From positions 620,001 to 684,000 of the forward strand of contig JBLDXI010000016.1 of the NCBI GenBank assembly GCA_047495785.1: a stretch of 64,000 bases of DNA, in the 5' to 3' direction. Under the pieces are notes generated by a model that saw nothing but the letters and a program-made list of their open reading frames with translations, ran no database searches and was not told the origin of the DNA. This document shows positions 1 through 12,240 of the stretch, one piece after another. The translations under genes and the position numbers were made by a program. Each line of letters starts with the position of its first letter. The first letter of the stretch is position 1. Source of the stretch: Lepidodermella squamata. Lineage: Eukaryota > Gastrotricha.

Positions 1-909
1 CCGTCTGACCGTCAGTTTCGGGATGAAAAGCTGTAGAGAGATTGGCTTGACAGCCGAGTAATTCCAGGAGGCGCTTCCAAAAATGAGAGGAGAATTGCGA
101 GCCGCGATCCGTAACGACATCTTCGGGCAAGCCATGAAGTCGGAAGACTTGATCAATCACAGCTCTCGCCGTTTGCTCAGCAGTGCGTAGACCGGAAAAA
201 GAAATAAAATGCGCCATTTTAGTAAGGCGATCAACAACATTCAAGATACAGGTCATACCGTTCGACGGAGGCAATTCAACAACGAAATCCATCGAAATCG
301 AGGACCATGCTCGTTGGGGCGTTGGCAACGGTTGTAGCAGACCATAGGGCTTGTGCTTATCTGCCTTGGCTCGAGCGCAAGTTTCACAAGATCGAATGAA
401 CTTTCGGACGTAGTCGTACTGACGGGGCCACCAGTAATCGCGAGAGATCAGCTCGACAGTCTTCTTGACACCAGGGTGCCCAGCAACTTTGTCATCATGC
501 CGGCTCCGAAGGACTTCGAGGCGCAAGGCAGCCGGAACATAAATCAAGTTGTCGTAAAGAAGAACGCCATTCGCCTCACCCAGCCGCTTGCGATCGATGT
601 TGATAGAAGCTGGTTGGCCGGCCAACAAGGACCGTGCAGCCTTCGAGAAATCGTCGACTTGTGCTTCGCGAATTCGATCGTGCAGTGGGCTCTGTAAATG
701 AACAAACGAACGCGTCGCCATGATTCGCAAATTCTTCGATTGTAGAATGAATTGAGGCTCAGCGTTGACCACACCTGGCGACTGATGCTGTGATTTTCGG
801 GATAAAGCGTCGGCCTTGCCACATTTTGAACCGGGGCGATAAGTGATAACAAAATCGAAACGGGCGAAAAACTCGGCCCATCGGGCTTGGCGTTGATTCA
901 GAATTTTGA
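1..909 (-). mobile_element. Ty3/Gypsy pol fragment: RNase H end, zinc finger, integrase
   Basis: The minus strand is open from about 909 to the window edge and reads as the 3' half of a Gypsy-type pol. It starts at the end of RNase H (LNQRQARWAEFF, then ITYRPGSKCGKADALSR). An HHCC integrase zinc finger follows (SRHDDKVAGHPG ... CETCARAK). The integrase core comes next, with the first Asp in SMDFVVELP, the second in VVTDRGSQF and the Glu in HPETDGQT. The fragment runs off the window, so its 3' end is unseen. No start codon, LTR or gag is attached. It lies head to head with the RT/RNase H piece at 930-1564 and would complete it if one of the two were inverted, so this is a rearranged, probably dead element. 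Confidence 0.9.
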
Positions 910-929
910 CCTTGCTTTCGAAGAATTCG

Positions 930-1564
930 AGATTTCGAGATCACGTCAAAATGGTGCTACAACGGCTTCGAGATAACAAATTGTTCGCCAAGCTCACAAA
1001 ATGCGAGTTCGAAGTTGAGAAAGTGGAATTTCTTGGATTTCTTGTCGGCACGGATGGGATCACCATGTCGCCAGCGAAGGTCGAAGCTGTTCGAAACTGG
1101 AAAAGCCCGACCAACCTCAGGGAAGTTCAAACTTTTTTAGGTTTTGCTAACTTTTATCGTCGATTTATTAGAGATTTTGCCTCGATAGCGAAACCGCTGA
1201 CTCGGTTGATGCGCAAAAACTCGGTCTTTGTCTGGAGCCGTCAAGCTGAAGAAGCCTTCATGGAATTGAAATCGCGTTTCACTTCGGCACCGGTTCTGAT
1301 TCATGCTGACCCGAAGAAACCGTTCAGTGTCGAAACAGATGCTTCAAACTTTGCCGTGGGCTGCATTTTGTCTCAAGTGGCAGCTGACGGTTATCTTCAC
1401 CCTTGCGCCTTCTACTCGAGGAGCCTCACTGAGGCTGAACAAAAATACGGCATTTTCGACAAGGAACTCCTGGCAATCAAAGTCGCGTTCGAGCAATGGC
1501 GGCATTACCTGGAAGGCGCTCGTCACCAAGTCACTGTTTTTACCGACCACCGAACGATGACGTA
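930..1564 (+). mobile_element. Ty3/Gypsy pol fragment: RT thumb and RNase H
   Basis: This plus-strand open frame encodes the end of a Gypsy reverse transcriptase and most of its RNase H. Typical blocks are KLFAKLTKCEFEVEKVEFLG, FLGFANFYRRFIRDFA and the RNase H start FSVETDASNFAVGCILSQ, then FYSRSLTEAEQKYGIFDKEL and VFTDHR. Homology stops at about 1562, just before the segment present on the opposite strand at 1-909. The RT catalytic YxDD box lies upstream of the preserved part and is missing. The two pieces look like halves of one element separated by an inversion with a breakpoint near 910-930. Confidence 0.9.
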
Positions 1565-1609
1565 TCAACGACAACGTAATAATCACGGCATAATCGCAGT
1601 ACAATAAAC

Positions 1610-2162
1610 ATAACAATGTTCCCAAGTTCCTTACATCCATTTACTTTTTCCTCACATAGCGAAATGCTCGCATTTCCAGCAGATTATCGTGAAAAAATTA
1701 AGTGGAAAAGTACGGATGACGAATGGAAAAAATCGTCTGTTTTAGCGGATGCCACGAGGCTAAAGCCTATGGTCATCCACAAACGGCTTAAATAGCGTCT
1801 TATTTTTAATGCTATTGTTAGTATCAAGTGTGTGAGTGTCGCACACACGTCGTTATAGAGGGTAAGAAGAATGACAGGCGGCAGCATAGGTTCGGCTCCA
1901 CAAATATCCGGCTGAATAAGGTGTGTACGCGGCCGAGAGGCAGCGACTTCTTTAGACTGGCTTTAGTGTATAATTGATAATTGTTGTGTTTATTGGTTCA
2001 AAATGAAAAAAGATATGTCTTGAAGTAGCATGCTAGCGATCCTCGCCAGTGTACAAAACAGAATTATATTTGGCCGGTTTGGAAAAATATGACGTAAGAG
2101 GAAAAAGACTGGCGATTTCACACTGGGATAAAACAATTCATCAGTGATGGTCAGTGATCAAG
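1610..2162. other. Non-coding; no feature recognised
   Basis: AT-rich sequence between the Gypsy pieces and the first protease relic. I see no coherent reading frame or terminal repeat. The last 60 bases are probably 3' flank of the decayed protease copy. Confidence 0.5.
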
Positions 2163-2926
2163 TTAAACTGCATTCGTGGCGATCCAATTGACGTATGATG
2201 CCACACGGGTCGAGACGTCGTAGTCGGAGCCGCAACCTCTGCCGAACGAAGTGATGCCACATAGCTTGTAATAGCCTTGCGAGAAGGACATGACAGGACC
2301 GCCAGAATCACCCTGACACGCTGATACAACCGCACCTTCGTAACCTGTTTACAATAAATAGATTAGACAAGTCTGATTTCTTCAAGGTGAGAACGCGTCA
2401 TGCCTGCGCAAAGCATTGTGTCGGTTAGCGTGACAGACTGCTTAGTTTGGCATGTCATTTTGCTAACAACCGGCGATGAGAGGCGATGTGATGTATCTTA
2501 AGACATCACAGCAGTCACACCGAGCGATCCTTCGTTGCAATCGTCTGAGGCTGACTTGGGGAGGCAGATTTTCTGAACAGCCCAATTTGGGAAGTTCAGC
2601 GAACCTTAATATCCAGTATCCTGCCCGTAGAGCGCCGCGCTATAAAAGAAAGAAATTCGAATCACCAGCTAGCACTTCATTTGCGAATAAACTCACAGGA
2701 GAGGCGATGCAGCTGTGAGGATATACCCTATCACTGATGATTGCTCCGGCAGCGTACACCGTTTTTCGGGTATCGACGTTAAATATTTTCACCTGTGCAG
2801 TCCAAGGGTAGCTGAAAAAATCCACATAATATGTACAATTTGTAAGCCATCCAAATATGAACAAACCATCCAAAGATCACAAGTATAAAGACGGCAAGGC
2901 TCGAAAGAAGTCTTGCTGATGACATT
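2163..2926 (-). pseudogene. Decayed two-domain serine protease copy
   Basis: Pieces of the local protease family in collapsed order. A signal peptide (MSSARLLSSLAVFILV, about 2880-2926) joins directly to a domain-1 segment (FFSYPWTAQV). That is fused to the exon 9 block (NWAVQKICLP), the DVLRYIT/CQT block, and a last exon (2163-2343) with a perfect CQGDSGGPV and stop. The spacer after the signal peptide, the linker, the His and Asp exons and the GWG segment are gone. There is a 1-nt insertion after IISDR and about 10 extra nt after DVLRYIT, both changing frame. The last intron keeps the family's GC donor (GCA G/GCATG). Deletion plus frameshifts make a functional product very unlikely. Confidence 0.88.
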
Positions 2927-3240
2927 TTTAAGGCTTGGATATAAGAATGTTGCAGCGAAAAGGATCAAAGCGAGACGGCAGTTTAGAACGCGTCAGAACT
3001 ATGACAGGAAAAGTTTTTTTCATCAATTTCACTTTCTCTTGGTAACGGCTGTGTCAAAATTCACGGATGTTTTTGAGATAACCTAGCAACGTTGGTGATA
3101 GAAAAAAACTGTCATGGAGCACGTTCAAATTATATTGCTTGTGGTCATCATGAGATTTGCTTCAATTTCAAGCAGGCTATAATCCTTGTCAATTTCCTTA
3201 GCAAGTATTAACCACACCGGCCATGACGGTGCCTTTTACG
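2927..3240. repeat. Upstream flank shared with the copy at 14.3 kb
   Basis: The sequence upstream of the 2.9-kb protease relic matches 14327-14710 upstream of the 14.3-kb signal exon. Shared words include GTTGCAGCGAAAAGGATCAA, TCAAAATTCACGGATGTTTT and CAAATTATATTGCTTG. The duplicated unit therefore included the 5' flank, which may hold the ancestral promoter. Confidence 0.7.
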
Positions 3241-4590
3241 TTAGATCGGGAATCTTATTCACCGCCTGCGTCAGAAAAGACACAGCGGGTCGAGACGTCA
3301 TAAAATCAGGAGGTCGTATTCACCGAAGCGTTCCAACATTACAGTCGTCCGATAATGCTGTCGCATCTGTCGTGAAATTCAGCGCTGCTAAATAAAGGTT
3401 TCAACATGCGAAAATCCATGAAGTTAGGTTACAATATCCGATATCAGGGAGCTTTGTAGCGGAAAGCGGAAATTATCTGGATCATAGTGGAAAAATGCAG
3501 TGAAACGGCCAGAAATATTTCCTGCTATCCCGCGCTGCTTGAGCCAGGATTTCACGATATCCGGGCTGATTTAAACTCAGGTCAAGGCACAGTATCTTCT
3601 TGACTTTGGTTTCCATGACTTCTGGGACCGTGCTCAAACATATTAATCGAAAATACGGGAAAATGCTGCTATAATATCGAAAACCGAAGAATGAAAATCA
3701 TCCGCTTTTGCCACCATTGCGGCATAGAGAACGTCGTTCTCTATGCATTGCGGTCAATTTTAGACCGCAAAATAACATGTGAAAGAAAGCCCAATTCACA
3801 TTTTTCAACCACGCAAACAACATGGCACCCCAGTCACAAAGGCGGCGTTAACTTTAATAACAAATACTACCATAATAAAGGTAACTGAAGTCGAAGAGTA
3901 TATCGTTATATTAGCAATCAGCAAATCGTCCATCTTTCAAAGTTCCAAATCATGCATGAGTTTCATACGCTTTTCAGACAGATAGGAAATCGGAAAACGT
4001 TATAGACACAGGAGCATATATATTTAATTTATGTTATGTAGATTAGTATGTTTCATAAACTATTTGGGTTTTGATTGTTGATATAATTTGAGTACAGGTG
4101 ATGATTTACGATTCGGAAGCCGTGGTTCAATACTTGAAAAGTTATTTCGACGGCTTTGGCGCTGTTGATGCCCAAGTTCTGCAGAAGTTTCATTGCTTAA
4201 ATGAACCCCGAGCACCAATGCTGAAACCAAGCACTTCAATCGACAATTGAGTCTAAATTGTAAGCCTCGCAAATAAAATCACTGTATGGCTCGTATAGAT
4301 TGTGCGTTTCTTCTTGTGCGTTGTTAACCAGTGCGAATTGATCAATTGATGATTCGCATCGGTTTGTCGGGTCGATTACTGTACCGGTTCTGCTACCTTT
4401 GCTAATAGCTAGGATGTCGAATCGTCGTGAAGAGCCGTTGCTGGCCGCGCAATGTCCTCCTCTTCAGAAGCAGTTTACTACTCGCCTTCGGACCTGGGTA
4501 TAACCCGATAAACCAAACCATCGGTCCTGAAGATGTTCCGAAAATCGAACATAATCCTCAGAAGCATGATCCACCCTTGAAATATACACC
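3241..4590. other. Non-coding; two adjacent small hairpins
   Basis: No gene is supported. At 3725-3776 two perfect hairpins stand side by side: GCATAGAGAACG against its complement, then TGCGGTC with loop AATTTTA and GACCGCA. Open frames in this stretch show no family features. Confidence 0.45.
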
Positions 4591-4672
4591 CTTGATGTAA
4601 GAAAAGTATGACGGGCAATTGACTGGGATAAATTTTTTTTTATCATAGATCATAAATAGACAGTGAACAAGT

Positions 4673-4751
4673 TAAATTGCATTGGCAGCAATCCAAGCTA
4701 AGTAAGATGCCACACGGGTCTGAACGGTGTAGGTGGAACTGCAGATCTTGC
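4673..4751 (-). pseudogene. Last-exon fragment of the protease family, ending in a hairpin
   Basis: The minus strand reads KICSSTYTVQTRVASYLAWI then AANAI and a stop, the C-terminal helix of domain 2. Upstream in gene direction the homology stops after KIC, and the next 22 bases are an inverted copy of the exon (TGCAGTTCCACCTACACCGT), making a near-perfect palindrome at 4728-4776. A fold-back element begins at once. The 3' flank at 4590-4672 also matches other copies (TTGATGTAAGAAAAGTATG). Confidence 0.85.
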
Positions 4752-4773
4752 AGTTCCACCTACACCGTTCATG

Positions 4774-5672
4774 GCTAAATTCCGGGCCCCCCTTAGATAC
4801 GAGCAGGCCCCAAGCAAGTTGAAATATGTAACAAAATTAAGGCCGCGCGCGCCGATGTCAAAGGGCAAATTTCGAATATTCCGGCGGTGTTTATTTCTAA
4901 ATAAAATTTAAAAAATTCGCTATCGAATAAATATAGGTTCTCGACCGGGAAATTCAAAATAAACAAGTTTTATGTTCGCTCCAAATTCCGCGCTGTGGTT
5001 AGAGGCGCGCACATGTGCGCATTGAAGGTCAGAAAAACTTTTTTATTTTAAATAATTCGCGCGAGAAACCCATATTCAATCGATAGAGAATTGTCTGAAT
5101 TATTGTTTTGGTATAAAAACCGACGCGATATTTAAAATTAAGCATTTAAGATCATCGCGCGCGGTAATAATTTTGTTAAAAATCAGCTTTTCGCTCGCGC
5201 GCACCAGTCGCACTTTTCTGATTCCTATTTTTTAACGAAATTATTACCGCGCGCGATGATCTTAAAAGCTTACTTTTAAATATCGCGTCGGTTTTTATAC
5301 CAAAATTATAATTCAGACAATTCTCTATCGATTGAATATGGGTTTCTCGCGCGAATTATTTAAAATAAACAAGGTTTACGCGCACCTTTTTTTGCGCGAT
5401 TTTGCGCGCCGGGTGAGAGCTCGCACACTCGCTTCTCGTATATTTAGGTGCGCGTAAAACTTTTTTCCTTTAATTCTATAACGTGAGAAACTATATCTAT
5501 TCGATGATTTTTATTTTGGTATAAAAACCGCCAACAACTTTCATCAGCGAGCGCGGCCCCGAAATTAATAAAAATTTCAACTTAGCGCGCACGCACAAGT
5601 CCACTTGTACCTCTGATTGCGCAACCATAGCTTGGGGCCTGCTCGTATCTAAGGGGGCCCCGGAATTGAGCT
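4774..5672. mobile_element. Fold-back (palindromic) element, copy 1
   Basis: About 0.9 kb with inverted ends (GCTAAATTCCGGGCCCCCCT at the left; the right end is the complement of GCTCAATTCCGGGGCCCCCT) continuing into TTAGATACGAGCAGGCCCCA. Inside are further inverted arms at about 5035-5180 and 5225-5370 (ATCGATAGAGAATTGTCTGA, TTTGGTATAAAAACCGACGC, ATCATCGCGCGCGGTAATAA). Almost the whole element is self-complementary, with no coding capacity. A related, truncated copy lies at 48624-49240. It separates two protease fragments. Confidence 0.85.
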
Positions 5673-5821
5673 AATTCATGGGCATGCGACATTTCAGCAG
5701 AAGACAAAACCGCAGGCAACTTTTTGTTGAAGGTTGAAGTAATAATTTCAACAAAAATAAAGAAATGGCCTGTTTATGGCTTGTTTTGTTAACAATTTCA
5801 TCTCTGTTGGAGATAAAGAAA

Positions 5822-5980
5822 CACACCCACCGCAAAGCTTTTACTTGAATTTGAATTTGTCAAGCTATATCGTCGTATACATCGCCGAACACAATACAAC
5901 TGCCTCTGATGGCGAATTTGTAGTAAAAGTTCCATCATGGATGTTCCACAATTCATTCAATGAAAGAACGCATGCAAACG
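5822..5980 (+). pseudogene. Inverted fragment of protease intron 7 and exon 8
   Basis: The plus strand reads SSYIVVYIAEHNTTASDGEF, the start of the family's exon 8 (before the catalytic Asp). It is preceded by intron-7 sequence (CACCGCAAAGCTT, TTGTCAAG acceptor) like that of the gene at 43346-46238. Every other family member in the window is on the minus strand. Homology is lost before the Asp102 segment. Confidence 0.82.
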
Positions 5981-6554
5981 CAGCAACAATGGCCGTCCAA
6001 ATAATAAGCCACATCCTTTTAATCTCGTTTTGTTGAAAAATACACTAGGCCAGATTGGAAACATTCGAACTTATGATGTAAGAAAAGTGTGAAGAACGAT
6101 TTTGCACTGTGATACAAAAAGTTATCATAGTTAGCCAACGAACAAGTTAAACTGCATTGGTGGCAATCCAATTGACGTACGATGCCACACGGGTCTGAAC
6201 GCCGTAGGTGGAACTGCAGATCTTGTGTCCGAACGATGTGATGCCACACAGCTTGTAATAGCCCTGCGAGTAGGACATGACAGGGCCACCAGAATCGCCT
6301 TGACACGCTGATGCACCCCCATCTTCGTAACCTGATAAAAATAAGTAGATTAGAAAAGTCTTATTTCGGCCAACAATGAATAGCCATGCCTGTGCACATC
6401 ATCGCGTCGGTTATCACGCCGGCACCATATGAAGTTTGACAAGCCGCTTTGCTAACAACCGGCGTTGTGATGTATCTCAGCACATCGGAGAAAGCTCCGG
6501 CGGAATTAGTTGCCCCCATCCTGATATTCAAAATCAACTTGTCAAAATTCAAAG

Positions 6555-9118
6555 TACCCAGTCGTAAAAAAATAGATCCTAGCTAGACCCTAACCGCTAT
6601 TATTGGGTCTATCTGGATAGATCGTGTAGGATGCGAAAAATGACACTGGGGTAGATCTAGCTAGCGACTACCTAGACGGCGGACAGATCCTGATCGATAG
6701 ACCGGCGGTAGATCTAAACTTTCGCGATTAGATCGTGCGTAGATCGAGGTCATAATATCGGCTTGAACTGCCTGCATGAATCACGGCCCCAGCTGTTCCT
6801 CTACTTTTCATTTACTCTCATTAAAAGCAATCATTCCAAAATGTTTTCCATTTATTTATTTAAAAATAATGTTTCGCAATATTCTATTCTTCTTACTATC
6901 ACGATGTAGCAATTGATCAAAAATCACATAAATATTGAAAAATGTCTCTCTGCTTACAATTTCGATACCATTTTCCAGCAACTCAGCCGTTGCTGCCTCC
7001 AGTTATTTCGGCTTTCGCATTGTCGTTGTCACGTGTTGCTTCTGCCCTCCAGCTTTCATCTACTTTCAAAAAAATTTGTTTCAGGAAAATTTTAGCGGGG
7101 TATTGAAAATTCTCACCTCCGTTGGAACTTGGAACCCGACTTGACGCGGCGAAAGGGTGATTGAACACGTTACCTTGGCACGGTTTTCAAACCTGAACCT
7201 GAACAATCGTCTCAGAAATTGACTTCCCGCGTTGAAATTCGGCCGAACTTCCTCCTCGTGCCAAAATTTTGAATCGACTTTTGTTTCTGGAAAATTCAAA
7301 ACAAAGTAATGATTTTTTGAAAATTTTGAAATTTTTTTTCCTGGTCTTTGCAATAATAAAAAAATATATTGTTACTCACATAATTTGACGACGGTTAAAT
7401 TCGAAAAACAATTCGAAATTTTGGGCAGAGTTGGCGAAGCTTTAGGCGATCCATAAATTGAGGGAATTATTTTTAGACATAATGGGAACATGATAAAAAT
7501 TTATTCACTCACCAGCTGCCTGTCGCAGTTTTCAACCATAATCGTTCCATCTTTTTCTTTAGTCCGAAAATTGGTCTTCATCATAATCATAGCATCTAAA
7601 CAAATCGAAAATTCAAAATTGCGCGGTAGATATACGAAATTAGGAGAAGTTAATTAATTAATTAATTAAATTAGAAAGTTTCGACTTTTGTTCGGAAAAT
7701 TTGTAATTTAGCTGAATTATTAGCACAATTTACGCTGAAATGCCAAAGTGAATTTTAATAGTCAACTCGCCAAATTAGTTCAAGTTGCTAATAATTTTGA
7801 GGCAATCTTTCTGTTCAATCTAACAAATTTGGATATTGGAATTCAGATTTTTACGATTTTATTTTTACTCTATTTTTTTAATTTAGCTTGAATTATAGCA
7901 GAGGCTGGAAAATTTCTTACCGCAGTGGTGGTTGTTTTGTTGTGACTCGGCATAGGATAAAAGACTAAGATTTGCTAATTAGGACCGCGACGATATCTTC
8001 CGGTGTTGATCAGTCAGCCTGTTGATAAGGGATCGACAGGAAACTATATGAGGTAGCTTCATTAATTAAGGTGGAATTTTCGAAACAAATAACAAACCAA
8101 GTAGATCACGACTTGGAACTTCCTTAGTACGCGAAGTTGAACATGAAGCAATTTCGCAAAAAATTTAGTTGACGGGCGAGAATGGTTGACGTGAGTTTGA
8201 AGATCCAAAGTAGAAATATCAACAAATTCAGGAAAAAAAGACGGACATTTCAAGCCTGTACTACGGCCGACGGCTGACATCGGGATGGAGATTTATAAAA
8301 TTCTAAAAATGTCGAAAACTTTATTTAGTTGAAATGGGGTTCGAATCTACATGTATTTTAGAGGTAAGATTTAGTGGGTGAATGAACAGGCTTTCAGAAT
8401 TTCTCTGATCTTAAAAATCTTAATAAATTTACTAAGGCTATCAACTAAGAGCGTTGAGGTAGCAGCATAGCCTTAGCATTAGCAGAGAAAAAGCAAGTCA
8501 ACTTCAAGAAAATTGAACAAAAATTATGACTGAAAATGGCAAGTGCGAATTAGGTTAAAGAATGGCGAAATGAGAGATTTATTTCATTCTCAAAGTAGTT
8601 CAGAAATTCGTTGCTGTAACAATGGTGCGTCATAACGACACGTGCTGGACTCAAACCAATTTTGAATCGAGCAAGACAATTTATGACCTGAATAATGCCG
8701 TAGGTCATCTGTAGATCTATCGCCTTAGATCCATGTGTGTGAAATTGATGACCTAGGACGTGGCTCAGTCAGTGGTTAAATCAGAGCATCGCTGCTTGTG
8801 GTTCGACCCTGGCTAGATCGATCTGGTTAGATCCTATTTAAACGACCCTGGCCTACTCCAAGTGGCTAAACCTTCGTTGAGTAATTAAATGTGCTGATTA
8901 TTGCCAATGAATTGTCTGAAGCTGCACGAAATCTGACCTAGCGGCGATCGAGGAGCCACGATCTATGGGTATAGACGCAATTGGCACGATTCGGGCTGTT
9001 TGAATGGCCGCCTCGGTCTAGCTGTGACCTCATTTCTACGATCATAGCTGATAGATCTTTATTAGATCCTAATTCCATCATTCCGCTATTTCTCGGTCTA
9101 CTGATTTCCGACTGGGTA
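6555..9118. mobile_element. TA-flanked element in protease intron 9 (non-autonomous)
   Basis: The outermost bases are TACCCAGTCG and its exact complement CGACTGGGTA, consistent with a TA target duplication. The paralogous intron in the gene at 34323-41326 is only 49 nt and matches the flanks (ends in TTTTGACA ... ATATCAG), so it serves as an empty site. Both ends are rich in TAGATC/GATCTA motifs. No transposase frame is visible in the 2.5 kb, so it is a non-autonomous, Tc1/mariner-like or similar element by inference. A tRNA-like promoter lies inside at about 8750-8825, and a TTAA microsatellite at about 7652-7670. Confidence 0.7.
8750..8825 (+). repeat. tRNA-derived SINE-like segment
   Basis: TGGCTCAGTCAGTGG (8761-8775) matches a Pol III A box and GGTTCGACCC (8800-8809) a B box, at tRNA-like spacing. 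A cloverleaf with paired acceptor arms is not evident, so a tRNA-derived retroposon head is more likely than a functional tRNA. Confidence 0.5.
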
Positions 9119-9897
9119 AATTGACTGATACTCACCGGCAGTCACGGCTGTCGTTCCAGCAATGCAATCGTCTGAAGCTGATGTTGGAAGGCAGATTTTC
9201 TGAACAGCCCAGTTCGTGAAGTTTAGCGCATCTATCAAAACGGTTACTTATTCATTTTTTTGATTGGGCAAGGTCAACTTTGTAAGTAAGTAAACTTAAA
9301 AGGGAAACAGATTATTGCAGAACGGATTACGAAGGCCTAGGTTTTGATTTAGGCTCACGACATTTGGTTTCTAACTTGGAGACACACTACAGGCTACAAA
9401 GTTGAGTGGATAAAACGCATAAAATGTACATGGCAATTTGACAAGGCCGATATCGTTTACAAACGTGTTTCCATTGAATGCAGCGTGATACTTCCAGGAC
9501 GCAGCTTGTACTGCGAATTCGCCATCGGAAACCGTGATATTGTGTTCAGCGATGGACACAGAAATTGACCTTGAAAATATATACTATGAAAGCTTCGGAC
9601 AGATTTCCTAGTAGGAGTTACTTGATCGAACCGGTTAGGCCCTGTGCTGCAGTTAACACATATCTAAGCAAAGAACGAATATTATCGAGACGACAATTAA
9701 TGGAGCCGGGAAGTTGCTTGCCTTTCACTAATGATACTGCCACTGCAAAAAAATGAACTGCCATCGTTCGCAACTATGGTCAGACGCACTGCCCTGTTGC
9801 ATTACATGAGCTTAGGCGAACAAGCGCTTTTTAAAAGCTGACATACCATGGGAATTGATTCTGCAGAGCGACCGAGCCTCCGACAATCCCGGCCCTT

Positions 9898-12240
9898 TTT
9901 GAAATTTTAACACGTTTCTGATTCCGGTTCTGATTCCGATATTACAGGAAGCTCAATTTACCCCAGAGGGACAAATTGGACCCACTTACCCTCATAATGG
10001 GTGTTTTGATTACCCAACGAAGGGTTTTAATGAGTAATCAGAACTTACAGTGTGATCTTATTGTCGACCGTTCGAATTCTCATAAAACACCATAATTTTT
10101 CCCATTTCCAATTGGCATCTTCGTTTTATTACAACTTAGTGACTTTTAAAAGTTTGAAACTTTTTTTCTTGGTTTGAAACTATAAAAACACGGCACCCAA
10201 TTTCGGTTTTTACGGTAAATCTGTCGCCCAGAAGTTCGCCCCATTTGTGTCGCTCAAAAGTAAATAAAGCCGCACTCATTGCGTAATCGAAACACTAATC
10301 CACCTTAATTCGTTCCTCAACGCGAAAGGCCGCGCCTGCATGAAAATCAGCCGCCTTAAATATAAAACTACGCGTAAAAAGACGCGCAAACCTATTTGAT
10401 TTGACGATTTGATGATGATTATTATGATACCTATTACATGGCGTGTAAAAAATTCCGCAGAGCGGGAATTCGATGCGCATCAATTTATTAAGGAGTTTTA
10501 AGAATTTCAAACATTCTTCTGCCAATGGAATTCCTCAATTTCTTGAAGCCATGGTTAATATGAACCGAATCACCTATAACTTGGAACTTGGGAAATGATT
10601 CATAGCGCGCGCCCTTTTTGAGATAATTTGGTGATCAGGGCAATGTGACAATCAACTTATTGGGCGTGTAGTTACTACGTGTAATACCTAATAAATAGGA
10701 ACTAACTTTGCTGTCTAGTTCTGTAGTAAAAAGGTCTCTAGCTAAGAGCTATGATTAAGAAATAGAGATCGCTTTTAGATCGCTCAACCACTAAGGTAAC
10801 GTGTGGCAACATCGTCGATTATGTATTATATAAAGCATGTCTATCGGTGCAGTATTCGAGAAATGCGCGGATAACGCACGAGGCCGTAGGCCGAGGGCGT
10901 TATTGCGTGCGCGCGCGCGCTTGACGGTATTGTGCTCACGAGAGAAAAAGACGGTCATTGTGCGGTTTTTAAACTTACCATTCACTACTATGAATCCCAG
11001 CGAGTTTAACGTTTTCACCGACGCGGATTTCAAAGCCGCTGTTCGGGCGCCAAAGAAAACAGCGTGATCTCGGCGATTTCTCAATCTACTACAACGGCCG
11101 TTTCGATCTCACAGCGTCGCCCGCTTGGCGCTCCCGTTTAGCCCGTGCGGTCATCCGAAGACTGCACCACGGTTATCTTGAAGTGCCCGCGCCTCGATTC
11201 GAAGGGCATTACCGTCATCGTTAAGAGCAACGAATGATTTTGTGTCTAGCATTTTCAGTGTTTGAGTAGAGAGAAGACAGTACGAAGAAGATTACTTGAG
11301 GTTTTTGTGGTGTAATAAAAGCGCGCGCATCCGGTCTAACCGTCTTTTTCTTTTATTGCCTATAATTTAAAGTAAGGTCCTCGCAATTTGACAGGAGTGC
11401 ATTATAAGAAAAGTTGTATGGATAATGCACTCAGATAACACGTCATCGGTGGTTTATAAATGATATAGCATCAGATGTTCGCGATTTCGGCATTGGGACT
11501 GGTTACAAATCAAATGCTTCAAAGACCGCGCTACGTATAGCCCATCTTCAAGGTCCCATTCGAACAGTTTGGATAAAAAATGAGCTAGCAGCTCATCTAG
11601 TAGGCCGAAAATATCCGCAATTTTGAATATTATAATGCTCGCAAACAGCGATTGGTTGAGCCGCAGTCAGTACTTCGCTTTCCAATTTTGGGAAAGGATG
11701 AGCGAGGAAATTATGAAAAAAACTTATGAAAACTTTGGGGAAAAGAATAAATTCTATGGCTTTATCTTGAGGCGCGTACTTGGGGCGAAAGTGCATTGAG
11801 GGGCGACGGTTGCATAATCGTGGCGGCTTAGTTTACTTTGAGGGCGTGCTTATTTTAAACGAGGGCTGAGATTAAATGAGGGCGAACTTTTACATTTTGG
11901 GGTGACAGATTATATTTTCCTGTTAGAGAAAATAGTGACCAGGATGAGCACTCAAGGTAAAGTTTTGATCTGCATTTTTAAATCGAGTACTTCTCTAATC
12001 AAGTCTTGATATCATCAAAACAAATGATACCCATAGTGAAAAAGAGAAAAGAGTTTTTGTATCTTAATAACGGCTGGCTTGCTCACCTCAAATCTAATTC
12101 CACGCGAAAGAGGAGCTCGCGTTCTGTACACACGCAAAATTTGGTAAACAACAGAGATATCCGTTTTGAGAAATTTAACTTTGAATGATACTGAAGATTT
12201 TGAAATCTTGGCTTGAGTGCTTACTCTGGGCAATTTTTCT
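9898..12240. other. Insertion between protease halves; no confident gene
   Basis: Protease homology breaks in the linker at about 9897 and resumes near 12.7 kb. The edges share a loose inverted vocabulary: TAAATCTGTCGCCC near 10215 and the complement of AATCTGTCACCCC near 11905, followed on both sides by TTCGCCC-type words. This suggests one element of about 1.7 kb. A frame at 10990-11067 starting MNPSEFNVFTDADF is followed out of frame by a possible continuation, but I recognise no family. A (GC)n run occurs at 10907-10920. Confidence 0.35.

Noticed and set aside
10837-11067. Gene with MNPSEFNVFTDADF frame
   Set aside because: Short, ends without splice support, low-complexity N-terminal part; no family recognised.
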